Assembly: GCF_001699815.1 (NCBI RefSeq)
Contig: NZ_MCGB01000061.1
Location: forward strand, 248,001-312,000
DNA: 64,000 nucleotides
Direction of reading: 5' to 3'
From: Ralstonia pickettii
Lineage (GTDB): Bacteria; Pseudomonadota; Gammaproteobacteria; Burkholderiales; Burkholderiaceae
In this document: in pieces, positions 46,955 to 56,361 of the stretch
Numbering within the stretch: position 1 is the stretch's first letter
How the letters are laid out: each line of letters starts with the position of its first letter
Position numbers and translations under genes: made by a program
Notes under the pieces: model-generated
The model's input: only the letters and a program-made list of their open reading frames with translations
Databases searched by the model: none
Told to the model about the DNA's origin: nothing

Positions 46955-47740
46955 ATGATTCGTTCTTTGTGGATCTCAAAAACTGGAATGGAGGCCCAAC
47001 AAACGCAACTAGACGTTGTCTCCAACAATCTGGCAAACGTTAATACCACGGGCTTCAAGCGCTCGCGTGCCGTGTTCGAGGACCTGCTGTATCAGAACGC
47101 GCGCGAGCCGGGGGCCCAGTCGTCACAACAAACGGCGTTGCCTTCGGGCATGCAGATCGGTACCGGCACGCGGATTGTGGCCACCTCGCGTTTGCATTCG
47201 CAAGGCAATCTTTCAAAAACTGGCAATGCGACGGACGTAGCCATCAACGGCAATGGCTTCTTCCAAGTGCAAAGACCTGACGGCACGCTGGCCTACACAC
47301 GAGACGGCAACTTCCAGATCAGCGCGCAGGGGCAACTCGTGACCTCAAGCGGCTATTTGGTGCAGCCTGCCATGATGGTGCCGCGCAATGCCACGAGCTT
47401 GATGATTGGCAAAGACGGTGTTGTTACGGTTACGACGCCAGGTATGGTCAATCGAACGCAAGTGGGGGCGTTTCAACTCGCCAATTTCGTCAATCCGGCC
47501 GGCTTGCGTAGTCTGGGAGAGAACCTGTATGCCGAGACTGAAGCTTCGGGCGGTGCAAACCTAGCTGTCCCAGGAGGCAATGGTTTAGGCATGCTCCACC
47601 AGAACTATGTTGAAACGTCCAATGTGAACGTGGTGGAGGAAATGATTCAGCTGATCCAAACGCAACGCGCGTATGAGATCAACAGCAAAGCTGTGCAGAC
47701 AGCCGACCGCATGCTTGAGAAGATAGCACAACTCAAATAA
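46955..47740 (+). CDS. flgG: Flagellar distal rod protein FlgG
   Basis: 261 aa, the standard FlgG length. It starts [41 protein letters not shown], diagnostic of FlgG, and continues with [31 protein letters not shown]. It ends [38 protein letters not shown]. It forms the distal rod that crosses the outer membrane. It follows flgE by 46 bases with no flgF between them, unlike complete flagellar operons where flgF and flgG are adjacent. Confidence 0.92.
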   Translation: MIRSLWISKTGMEAQQTQLDVVSNNLANVNTTGFKRSRAVFEDLLYQNAREPGAQSSQQTALPSGMQIGTGTRIVATSRLHSQGNLSKTGNATDVAINGNGFFQVQRPDGTLAYTRDGNFQISAQGQLVTSSGYLVQPAMMVPRNATSLMIGKDGVVTVTTPGMVNRTQVGAFQLANFVNPAGLRSLGENLYAETEASGGANLAVPGGNGLGMLHQNYVETSNVNVVEEMIQLIQTQRAYEINSKAVQTADRMLEKIAQLK

Positions 47741-47782
47741 GGAAACGTGATTCCGACGATGCGCATTCATTTCTAGGCAAAC

Positions 47783-49708
47783 ATGAGTTCTTCTCTTCTG
47801 AACATCGGGGCTTCTGGCTTGCGCACGGCTGGCATCCATCTGCAGGTGATAGGCAGTAACATCGCCAACGTCAATACGCCGGGCTATTCACGTCAAGAAG
47901 TTGTCCAAACGGAGAATCCCCCACACTACGGTGGCGTTGGCGATCTCGGGCAAGGTGCGAACGTCGCCACAGTGAAGCGCATCTACGATCAGTTCCTGGC
48001 CGCGCAGGTGCAGAGTAGTCAGGCGGCCGCTAGCTCAGCAAACCAACTCAACAGCCTGCTGAGCAATCTAAGTCAGTTCATGTCGGACCGCAACAGTGGG
48101 CTTAGTTCGGCACTGACAAGCTTCTTCGATGCTGCGGACGGATTGGTCTCCAAGCCATCGGATGCAACAGCACGTCATGTATTCCTAGGTGCGATATCAG
48201 GTTTGCAGAGTCGCTTTAACTTGATTGCCGAACAAGCGAGCGCGCTGGCAGATCAGGTCAACAGCCAAGTACAAACTCAGATTGGCGCTGTTAACGGTGC
48301 CGTGCGCCAGATCGCCTCGCTGAATGACCAGATTGTCAAGGCAGAGAGCTCTGCAGGCGCCCCCGCAAATGATCTGCGCGACCAGCGTGACCAGCTAGTG
48401 CAGACGCTCAATCAATCGATCAAAGCGAGTTCAGTGGAGACCAGCGACGGCCAGTACAACATCTACGTCGGAAACGGGCAGGCACTTGTGCAAGGCAATC
48501 GGAGTTTCGAGTTGACGACGGTGCCATCGCCGTACGACCCATCTCAGCTTTCGGTTGGCTACAAGAGCCCCGCCGGTACGGTCATCGTTGACGATGCGCA
48601 GTTGGGTGGAGGGGCCCTGGGCGGCCTGATGGAGTTCCGCAGCAAAACACTTATTCAGGCGCAGAACGGCGTGGGTCGGTTGGCCGCAGCTATATCTGCC
48701 GAGGTGAACGCCCAAAGCAGGCTGGGCATGGACGCCAACGGAAAAATGGGCGGCGACATCTTTTCGGTCGCTGGCCCCAGTGTTATGCCCCGCAGCGACA
48801 ACCGCGGCAGCGCCACACTTACCGCCAGCATCACCAATGCCACCGCTACACCAGCCCATGACTACCAACTCCGGTATCAAGGCGGTGTCTATACTGTTTC
48901 ACGCTATCCAGATGGCTCAAAGGCCACCGTGGTGACGACTTGGCCGGCCACCGTCGACGGCATCAGGTTGAACCTGTCGGGCACGATGCACAGCGGCGAT
49001 TCGTTCTTGGTCCGCCCAACAGCCAATGCGGCGGCCACCATGAAAGTGCTGACCACTGACTACAGGACCATCGCGGCTTCATCTGCCGTGGTGGCAGATG
49101 TCGGCGGCAACAATAGGGGTAGTGGAGCTGTGACGTCTGTTGGTATTAATGTGGTGGCCTTCCCCGCGGCGGCCGTGAAGCTGACCTACAACGCATCTGC
49201 TGGAGGCTCGCTCACAGGTTTCCCAGGAAGTGTGACTGTCACATTTAACGGCAAGTCGACCACGTACGCCGGCTCGGCACCCTATGTGCAAGGAGCGACG
49301 TACGCGTTCAATGGCATCCACATGATGATGACGGGAGCGCCAGCCAACGGCGACACGTTCAAGCTGTCGCCAAATGTCGCCAACAGCACCGACAGTGGGA
49401 ACGCCAGCACGTTGGCCAAGCTACGCAACGCCTCCCTGCTTGACGGCGGTACCGTATCTGTTGGTGCGGCTTGGCACAACCTCGTAACGCAGGTGGGCAT
49501 TCAAGCTCACCAAGCCGCTGGCAACTTAACCTCCCAGACGGTGCTGCACAGAAGCGCGGTGTCGCAGCAACAGGCGGTTTCTGGTGTGAATCTCGATGAA
49601 GAGGCGATGAAATTGATGCAATATCAGAAAGCTTATCAAGCATCGGCAAAAGTCATGCAGACTGCGAACTCGCTTTTTGATACCTTGTTATCAATGCACG
49701 GCCGATAA
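47783..49708 (+). CDS. flgK: Flagellar hook-associated protein 1 FlgK
   Basis: 641 aa. The N-terminus SSLLNIGASGLRTAGIHLQVIGSNIANVNTPGYSRQEVV is typical. The conserved GVGDLGQGANVATVKRIYDQFL follows, with long central domains. The C-terminus reads SGVNLDEEAMKLMQYQKAYQASAKVMQTANSLFDTLLSM. HAP1 joins hook and filament. In complete systems flgL follows; here an amine oxidase gene follows instead, so no hook-filament junction partner HAP3 is encoded in this cluster. Confidence 0.92.
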   Translation: MSSSLLNIGASGLRTAGIHLQVIGSNIANVNTPGYSRQEVVQTENPPHYGGVGDLGQGANVATVKRIYDQFLAAQVQSSQAAASSANQLNSLLSNLSQFMSDRNSGLSSALTSFFDAADGLVSKPSDATARHVFLGAISGLQSRFNLIAEQASALADQVNSQVQTQIGAVNGAVRQIASLNDQIVKAESSAGAPANDLRDQRDQLVQTLNQSIKASSVETSDGQYNIYVGNGQALVQGNRSFELTTVPSPYDPSQLSVGYKSPAGTVIVDDAQLGGGALGGLMEFRSKTLIQAQNGVGRLAAAISAEVNAQSRLGMDANGKMGGDIFSVAGPSVMPRSDNRGSATLTASITNATATPAHDYQLRYQGGVYTVSRYPDGSKATVVTTWPATVDGIRLNLSGTMHSGDSFLVRPTANAAATMKVLTTDYRTIAASSAVVADVGGNNRGSGAVTSVGINVVAFPAAAVKLTYNASAGGSLTGFPGSVTVTFNGKSTTYAGSAPYVQGATYAFNGIHMMMTGAPANGDTFKLSPNVANSTDSGNASTLAKLRNASLLDGGTVSVGAAWHNLVTQVGIQAHQAAGNLTSQTVLHRSAVSQQQAVSGVNLDEEAMKLMQYQKAYQASAKVMQTANSLFDTLLSMHGR

Positions 49709-49916
49709 GGATTTCCCTTGCCCGGCCTTGGAATTAATTGCCTTGGCATTATTTGCATTGGTCGGATCGCGATTCTTCGCTGTGGATTGAGCGAATTAAA
49801 TTTTCGCGCTCATTGACAACATTAATTAATGTGTCTGCCTGTTGTTGTAGCGAATGAAATCCATTTGCCATTCTTTTGGTTTGATGGCGAAAAATATTTG
49901 GCGAGTTGAGGGGGAT

Positions 49917-51362
49917 ATGCAGAAAAGGAAATTTATCAAAGAATTTTTGCGCTCCGTTTCGCTGGGCGCAATTGCTCCTTCCGAGTTGTCCTCCATTCTG
50001 TTCGCGATCAATGGCGCCTCAAGTGACGCGGTTGCTGCACCTGATGAAAAGAAACCGGTGGGTAAGCCAAGACCCGTTGACGGCAGGTCAACATCGAGTC
50101 GACGCGGGGAGTCTGTGATTGTGATTGGCGCAGGCATCGCGGGCCTTGCTGCGGCAAACTCACTAGTACGCGAGGGATACTCGGTAACGGTCTTGGAGTC
50201 GCAGAGCAGCGTCGGTGGCCGTTTGCAAACCGACAGGAGTCTCGGCGTACCTTTTGATCGAGGGGCGAGTTGGATTCACGGACCAAACGGCAATCCGCTC
50301 ACAACTCTAGCAAGTAGAGCAGGTGCGAAGACATTTGAGACGGATGACGACAATGTTGTCGTCTACGATCTTGATGGGCGAGCCTATTCTGATGACCGGA
50401 TCTCCAGCGCGGAGGATTTATATAACGACGTGTTGGATCGGATTTCCGATCTGGGTGATATCGATGATAGTTTTTTGGATGTATTTAGGAAAAATTATCC
50501 TGGATATCTTAATGATAGGCTTTGGAAGTACATGCTTTCTGCATTTCTTGAATTTAATTCTGGCGGCGATATATCAAAACTATCATCGTTGTATTTTGAT
50601 GACGATGAGAATTTTTCGGGTGATGACGTAATAATAACAAATGGCTATGACACAATTGCAAAATTCTTGGCAAAAGGAATTTTGATTGTAAATAATTCGC
50701 GTGTTGTTGAGGTGAATTATTCCGACTCCGAAGCCTTAGTCACTGTCGCGGGTGGGGCGGCGTACCGTGCTAGCTACGTAGTCGTTACTGTGCCGCTTGG
50801 GGTCCTGAAGAATAATATCATTCGTTTTACTCCAGGCCTGCCTTTAAGTAAGGTGAAGGCGGTATCTCGCATGGGAATGGGGAATGTTAACAAATTTCTC
50901 TTGATGTGGGATGAAGTTTTTTGGGACGATGAGTTGCAATATATTGGAGTAACTCCTGATAGTCGCGGGAAATTTAATTATTTTCTCAATGTCAACAAAT
51001 TCTCGCAATCTTCCAAATCACTGATGACATTCGCCTTTGGAGATTACGCGGACGTTACCGAAAGAATGTCGGATAGATTGGTTTTGGATGCAATAATGGG
51101 GAACTTGAGAGCTATATATGGTAACGAGATCCATAATCCACGAGCGATGCTAAGAACTTCTTGGCGTAGTGACATAAACTCGTTTGGCGCCTACTCGTTT
51201 GCAGCAAACGGAACATCATCGTCTGATTTTGATGTTATGGCGGAATCTGTGGGCAATCGACTCTTCTTCGCTGGAGAGCACACGAGTAGGAAGTATCGAG
51301 GAACAGTTCATGGCGCGTACCTGAGCGGAGTTCGTGAGGCGAACAAGATATCCAATCTATGA
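49917..51362 (+). CDS. Flavin-containing amine oxidase, intact copy
   Basis: 481 aa from ATG 49917, with GAGGGGG upstream; the earlier in-frame ATG at 49854 has no RBS. The N-terminus MQKRKFIKEFLRSVSLGA resembles a weak Tat-type signal. FAD features are VIVIGAGIAGLAAANSL (GxGxxG at 71-76), LESQSSVGGRL, DRGASWIHGP, and the C-terminal RLFFAGEHTSRKYRGTVHGAYLSG. This is the polyamine/monoamine oxidase fold, oxidising amines with release of hydrogen peroxide. The 3' two thirds are notably AT-rich. Paralog of the frameshifted gene at 42137-43536, with which it brackets the flagellar genes. Confidence 0.85.
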   Translation: MQKRKFIKEFLRSVSLGAIAPSELSSILFAINGASSDAVAAPDEKKPVGKPRPVDGRSTSSRRGESVIVIGAGIAGLAAANSLVREGYSVTVLESQSSVGGRLQTDRSLGVPFDRGASWIHGPNGNPLTTLASRAGAKTFETDDDNVVVYDLDGRAYSDDRISSAEDLYNDVLDRISDLGDIDDSFLDVFRKNYPGYLNDRLWKYMLSAFLEFNSGGDISKLSSLYFDDDENFSGDDVIITNGYDTIAKFLAKGILIVNNSRVVEVNYSDSEALVTVAGGAAYRASYVVVTVPLGVLKNNIIRFTPGLPLSKVKAVSRMGMGNVNKFLLMWDEVFWDDELQYIGVTPDSRGKFNYFLNVNKFSQSSKSLMTFAFGDYADVTERMSDRLVLDAIMGNLRAIYGNEIHNPRAMLRTSWRSDINSFGAYSFAANGTSSSDFDVMAESVGNRLFFAGEHTSRKYRGTVHGAYLSGVREANKISNL

Positions 51363-51384
51363 TCGTGTGCATCTGCCGTTCTGG

Positions 51385-51707
51385 TAACGGCCCGGTGGGC
51401 ATACGAGCACGGCGTCGAGCTCGACTTCAGCCTGCCGGGCACGCCGACCGACAATGCCAGGGTGGAGAGCTTCAACGGGCGGTCCCAGCAGGAATGCCTG
51501 AACGAACACCGGTTCTTGTCCTTGGACGATGCTCGGTGCAAAATCGCCGACTGGCGACAGTACTATAACGAGAGCCGTCCCCACTCCGCACTGCAGTGGG
51601 TGACACGCGCCGAATTCGCCCTTCAGGCAAGGGAAAGCGCCTCGACGGACGACTCAACGGCGCTGGAAATCTCTACTCGGGGCGGTACTAATTCCGGTGT
51701 GGGGTCA
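51385..51707 (+). pseudogene. IS3-family transposase OrfB remnant with right end (copy B)
   Basis: The C-terminal part of an OrfB-type rve transposase is preserved: WAYEHGVELDFSLPGTPTDNARVESFNGRS (second Asp region missing, final Glu present), ECLNEHRFLSLDDARCKIADWRQYYNESRPHSAL. The element terminates in GGTACTAATTCCGGTGT and GGGGTCA at 51707. The 5' part of the transposase and left end are lost; it starts about 20 bases after the amine oxidase stop. Confidence 0.8.
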
Positions 51708-52159
51708 GGTCATACGGAGTCTTGTTCTGCCTGCGAGAAACCTGAGCAGCAGATTTCCAATTTACTATGCCTTCTTGCCGCATACATGCATCGATGAGTG
51801 CGTTCTGCATGAGCGCGAGATCATGCCGGTGCGGTACGAAAGACTGGATTCTGCCGACTGCAGCGCAATCATCGACAGCACACTGTTATCGCTTATCGCG
51901 GACACTGGAATGTGCTCGGAACGAGCGGACATGCTAATCACGACCTTTCACATTTTGCGAAAGGATTTGCTCATTACGAGAGGCCAGCATAGCGCTTGAG
52001 TTTAGACTTTGCTCGAAGCGACATCGCAGAACTCTTGCGGCTTGATTTCTACAGCAACCCAATCCTTCTTGATGGCCAGCGTGCTGGACGAGCGGTACGC
52101 TTGGAGGACCAGGACCGCCGCCGCCTCATGCGTTCACATACCGTCTCTAAGGCGAACTA
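51708..52159. other. Interval after IS remnant, one small uncertain frame
   Basis: No recognisable gene. A 58-codon frame at 51823-51999 (MPVRYERLDSADCSAI ... ADMLITTFHILRK) has no family match and no clear ribosome-binding site. The rest holds the leader of the next gene. Confidence 0.3.
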
Positions 52160-53290
52160 ATGGCAAGTCTTAGCGCATTCTCCCAAGCCGGCGCTCGCAC
52201 ATCAAAATGGGCGATTGAACTGCTTGACGCTAACGGCGCGTTCCAAGGCGCTGCCACTGAAATCTGGGCGCACTACAAGGCGCCCATCGCGCTACTTGCG
52301 GCGGGGCACCGCGCCCAGGCTGATCAGGTGCTGGGCCATCTGTGCAGGCATTTTCTGCGCAACGGCGATTTTCATTATGGTGCGGGCGATCCCACGCCGG
52401 CGCCGGGTTCCAACTACCGCAACGGCTGGATCGCCTGGGGAGCGCACCAGCTCGGCGCCTACGATGTTTCCGGCCCCGTTCTTGATTTTCTTGAATCACA
52501 GATCCACCCCGAAAGAGGTGGTGTGCTGGACTTCGACACCGCCAGCACCATGCACCGGATGCTGGACATTGGTACCACCGCCAGCGTCGTCAATGCTCTA
52601 CTGATTGCCGGTCGCATCGAAGCGGCGACCAAAGCGGCGCGGATGTTCCACCGCGTGTTTGGTCCTGCTGCGGGTGCGGACGGCCGAGTCCTGCTGCGCG
52701 AAAGCTGGGACGGACAAATGCTGGAGCCCGAGCGCCTCTCCACAGTGCTCAAGTTCATGACCATGCGCGACGGCTGCCGTGTTCCGCAGGAATGGGCAGC
52801 GCTAGCGCGGGGGCGTTCCGTGCTGTCGCGCATTCGACAGGCATCAAAGGGCCAGGGTGGGCAGCTCAATGGTTTGCTTGCGATCGAGTTGAACCGGGGC
52901 GGACAGATCTACTGGTTCCTTGGCTTTTCGATGCGCGTCCTGGCGCAGCTGTTTCGAGCCACAGGCGATCAGGCATGGCTGACGCTGGGGCATCGTGTCG
53001 GAGGTCTCGTGGGACGTTGCCAACCAGACATCTACAACAGTGCCACCAGTGCGAAAGTCGCATGGGGGGCGGCCGAGATGTATGCCGTGAGCGGGGACCG
53101 CCGGTACTTCGATCTATCGATGCGGATCGCCGACTGGCTCATCTCAACGCAAGAGCCTGGGGGCATATGGCTGCGGCGCCCACAGTACGAGAGGATCGAG
53201 GCCCAGCCACTGTCCGTCTCGCTGGATACCTCGCTGGAGCGGGTTGTTTACATGTACGAGATCCCGCGCGCGCTCGGTTTGTCTGAATAG
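52160..53290 (+). CDS. Unknown protein, probable alpha/alpha-toroid fold
   Basis: 376 aa from ATG 52160 with AAGGCG upstream. Helix-turn repeats with conserved aromatic/acidic motifs (ATEIWAHYKAPIALLAAGHRAQAD, GSNYRNGWIAWGAHQLGAYDVSGPVLDFL, SAKVAWGAAEMYAVSGDRRYFDLSMRIADWLI) resemble the six-hairpin glycosidase/terpene-cyclase-like alpha/alpha toroids. No signal peptide. I do not recognise the family. It is convergent with the LysR gene 17 bases away and borders a catabolic cluster, so a role in modifying the same substrate is possible. Confidence 0.6.
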   Translation: MASLSAFSQAGARTSKWAIELLDANGAFQGAATEIWAHYKAPIALLAAGHRAQADQVLGHLCRHFLRNGDFHYGAGDPTPAPGSNYRNGWIAWGAHQLGAYDVSGPVLDFLESQIHPERGGVLDFDTASTMHRMLDIGTTASVVNALLIAGRIEAATKAARMFHRVFGPAAGADGRVLLRESWDGQMLEPERLSTVLKFMTMRDGCRVPQEWAALARGRSVLSRIRQASKGQGGQLNGLLAIELNRGGQIYWFLGFSMRVLAQLFRATGDQAWLTLGHRVGGLVGRCQPDIYNSATSAKVAWGAAEMYAVSGDRRYFDLSMRIADWLISTQEPGGIWLRRPQYERIEAQPLSVSLDTSLERVVYMYEIPRALGLSE

Positions 53291-53307
53291 GAACACCGGT
53301 CTGGATA

Positions 53308-54219
53308 TCAGCGCAGCGCCTCTCCGAAGTCCAGCACGCGCCCTGCTTCCCCGAATTCCTTAAGTTTTTCCCAAACAGCTTCGTGGTCCGGGCTCAGAGG
53401 AAACGGTTGGCGTGCCGCGTGGATCGTGAAGGGAATCGACGGAAAATCCCGCCGGACCCGCACGAGTCGGTGCGCTTCCAGGTCTTCAGCCACCAGCGAG
53501 GCAGGAAGCCACGCCATGCCACCGCCTTCGATGACGATCTGGCGTATCGCCAAGATCTGCGTTCCCGAGAGTGCCACTTCATACTCGATGCGGTGGCGCA
53601 ACATTGCGGCTTTGGTGATGCGCCCGAGGTACGAAGCATCGTCCAGGACCACAACGCGAACGCTCTTGGCTTGGCTACCCTTCAGTGCTGAGTTGCTTCG
53701 TGCCACGGGAATCAGCACATCACGGGCGATCATCACCGACTCGCCGCGTCCCATCGGCAGCCGCGGTACGAACTCGTCGCATACGTAATAGAGAGCAAAC
53801 TCGGCTTCCCCCGCACCAAAGCGCCGGATCACCTCCCGGAAGTTGTCAGGAATCAGGTTGATCAGCAGCGCACCCAATGCGCCCTGCAGCGCTGCCAGCA
53901 GACGTGGAAAGACCGCTACGGAGACCGCGCTGGGCGCGAGAAACCTCACCGGCAAGCGCTGCGCAGCGGGATTCAGTCGCGTCCGCACGCGCTCAAGTTC
54001 GCTCAGTACAGCCTGCGCTACGGGAAGCAGTACCTCACCTGCGGCCGTCAGCCGAATTGGGTGCGAGGTTCGATCCACGAGAGGGTGGTTGGCCCATTCC
54101 TCTAGCAATTGGATGCGCCTCGAGAGCGACGAGACCGAAACATTCCGTGCTTGAGCGGCGCGGCTGAAGTTGCCTTTCGATTCGACTTCAACCAAGTCCT
54201 TGAGCCAATTAACGTCCAT
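53308..54219 (-). CDS. LysR-family transcriptional regulator
   Basis: 303 aa from ATG 54219 (GAGGCGGAAG upstream). The N-terminal winged HTH (WLKDLVEVESKGNFSRAAQARNVSVSSLSRRIQLLEEW) is followed by the substrate-binding domain (PVRFLAPSAVSVAVFPRLLAALQG). It probably controls the leftward-reading MFS-GMC-aldehyde dehydrogenase-DUF3604 genes in response to a pathway compound, as is usual for LysR regulators beside catabolic operons. The inducer cannot be predicted. Confidence 0.88.
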   Translation of the reverse strand: MDVNWLKDLVEVESKGNFSRAAQARNVSVSSLSRRIQLLEEWANHPLVDRTSHPIRLTAAGEVLLPVAQAVLSELERVRTRLNPAAQRLPVRFLAPSAVSVAVFPRLLAALQGALGALLINLIPDNFREVIRRFGAGEAEFALYYVCDEFVPRLPMGRGESVMIARDVLIPVARSNSALKGSQAKSVRVVVLDDASYLGRITKAAMLRHRIEYEVALSGTQILAIRQIVIEGGGMAWLPASLVAEDLEAHRLVRVRRDFPSIPFTIHAARQPFPLSPDHEAVWEKLKEFGEAGRVLDFGEALR

Positions 54220-54766
54220 CTTCCGCCTCTGCACCAACGAAATGCCTTAGATTACCTCGTCCCGCTTCCAGTGCGATTCGGATGCTGCAAACCAGCATGA
54301 TCTCGCTTCTATGTGCGCCGTGTGCGCGTTCAACATGGCCCGGCGACGGGATGGACGGTAATCACACCATGGCCTCAGCGTGCCAACATGCAGCGCAGCG
54401 AGCGCGCGGGATTCTGTCCCAGCGCACATACTCCCGCACCGGCCAGCATGACGACTCTGCAGATCGTAAAGCCCCGCTCAAAACCACGGACGCCAGCATA
54501 GACCTGCACCAGTTACCCCACATTGCGATTGACGCGATCGCGTCGGGACTGGCGGCCACTGCGATGGTCATCGAGATGATGGCGCTGCGCGTCCAGGGCG
54601 ATCTCGCCGGGCACGGCCAAGCCCAAGGGCAAACGAAAGAGTAGGCAGCGGCATCTGTCTGCATCCCTTCGATCCGGCTATGCAGAAAGGAAACCGTTGC
54701 ATTCCACGTGAAACGACGTGAAGCAGCCGTTCTCCGATGTTCAACTGCGAGAACCGGACCTGTTGT
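54220..54766. other. Interval between LysR gene and MFS stop
   Basis: About 550 bases. Overlapping open frames exist on both strands, but none has recognisable similarity or coding bias. It contains the upstream region of the LysR gene. Confidence 0.4.
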
Positions 54767-56071
54767 TCAAGGACTCAGTATGGCGGCCTTGGCACCGAAC
54801 TCCCGGGCATACAGCGGGACAGCCCCGAAAAAGGCGGCGGCGGCAAGAATGGGCGCGAAGGACACCAGCAGCATCGCGGTGGGTAGATCAAACCTGTCCG
54901 ATAGTGCGCCCAGCACCAGTGGGCCCAACGCCATGCCGAAAAGGTTGTTGCAGGTGACCATCGCACCGGTGGATGTTGTGCGCATCGCCGGCGGCACGAG
55001 CTCCTGAATCACAGTGATCACCGGACTGATGAGGGCCACTATTACGAAGTCGCCAAGGACAAGCAACCCTTGTTGCACCACGCCGGGAGGCTGTAGAAAG
55101 GCCGCAACAAACAACGTGGCGGTCAACACCGAGAAGACACCCGGTAGCCACAGGCGGCGACATGGATTGCCGGCGATTACTCGGTCGGCAAACCAGCCGC
55201 CAACCATTACACCAAATGCGGAACACAGCGCCAAGAGAGCTGATCGCACACCAGCCTGGTCTGCTGGCAGTCCGTAGACACGGTTGAAAAAGCTAGGCAT
55301 CCAGTTGCCGATGGTGGCGATCACAAAGAATTGAATCGCACTGCCCAAGTACACGAGCCAAAGAACTGGCTTGCGAAACATCTCCTTCAAGTAGCCACTC
55401 CACTGAGAGAACCGGTTCGAGTTCATCTGCTCTGTGGCAAGTGGCGGGTTCTCGTAATCGCGCACGAAGAACATCAGCACGGCGAAGAGTAGGCCAGGTA
55501 CGGCCACCAATCCGAAGGCATAGCGCCACCCAAGCGCGACGCCGATGATTCCGCCTAGCGCCACGCCAAGCACCGACCCAAACAACGCCACCGACTGGAA
55601 CACGCCGATCATCGTTCCCCGTAAGCGCTTTGGGAAAGCGGCTGCGATCAAGCTGTTGCCGGCTGCGGTGTAGCCCGCTTCGCCGGTGCCGATGAGGAAG
55701 CGTGCCGCGAGCAACTGTGCAAAGTTGGTCGCAACGCCACACGCAGCAGTGGCCATGGACCACACCGCAGCCATGATCCCCGCGCTCTTGGTTCGACTCC
55801 ACCGATCAGCCCATATGGCGGTGGGCAAGGCCAGCAGTGCGATGGCCACGTTGACGGCCGCCACCAATGCGCCCAGCTGGGCGTCGTTCAACCGCCACTC
55901 TTGCTTAACGAGAGGCAGTAGCGATGACAAGGCCTGACGGTCCACATAGTCGAACAGCATCAGCACTGAGAGCACAAACAGCGTCCAGTGAGCATGCGCT
56001 TTCGAGTACAGGTAACGGTCCGCGTCTAGTTTGTCTGGCGGAAGCTGGGTAACTAGCGCGTTCTGAGTCAT
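54767..56071 (-). CDS. MFS transporter
   Basis: 434 aa from ATG 56071, set by AAAGGAG seven bases upstream; a GTG-type longer start at 56110 is less likely. About twelve hydrophobic helices are visible. The first is LFVLSVLMLFDYVDRQALSSLLPLV, followed by the MFS motif A-like segment DRWSRTKS and the second-half GGWFADRVIAG. The DYVDRQ start resembles the spinster-like and organic-anion branches. As part of the catabolic cluster it probably imports the growth substrate or an intermediate. Confidence 0.87.
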   Translation of the reverse strand: MTQNALVTQLPPDKLDADRYLYSKAHAHWTLFVLSVLMLFDYVDRQALSSLLPLVKQEWRLNDAQLGALVAAVNVAIALLALPTAIWADRWSRTKSAGIMAAVWSMATAACGVATNFAQLLAARFLIGTGEAGYTAAGNSLIAAAFPKRLRGTMIGVFQSVALFGSVLGVALGGIIGVALGWRYAFGLVAVPGLLFAVLMFFVRDYENPPLATEQMNSNRFSQWSGYLKEMFRKPVLWLVYLGSAIQFFVIATIGNWMPSFFNRVYGLPADQAGVRSALLALCSAFGVMVGGWFADRVIAGNPCRRLWLPGVFSVLTATLFVAAFLQPPGVVQQGLLVLGDFVIVALISPVITVIQELVPPAMRTTSTGAMVTCNNLFGMALGPLVLGALSDRFDLPTAMLLVSFAPILAAAAFFGAVPLYAREFGAKAAILSP

Positions 56072-56361
56072 CGTCGTCTCCTTTTGCACGATCCGAAAGT
56101 TGTCTGTCAAACGTACCGCGCACTACAGCGCCTCTTGCAATATGAACTGGACCGTGCGCTCGCCGATAGCGACAGCGGTGGCATGCTTGTTGGTCGACAC
56201 GTCGTATCGGCCTGCAAGGCCTGTGCTGTCAGAACTCCCACCATCTTCGCGGTCTCCTCGACAGGTCTCTTGAGGGCTCTCTAGTGGCTCGATCTCACGC
56301 TGTGCTCATCTGGCGCCAGCTACTCATGTACTGGACTGCTTATCCGGATGGGTGCCGAAAT

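Noticed and set aside
54282-54664. Opposing open frames of about 100-120 codons between LysR and MFS genes
   Set aside because: No similarity, no ribosome-binding site and low-complexity predicted proteins.
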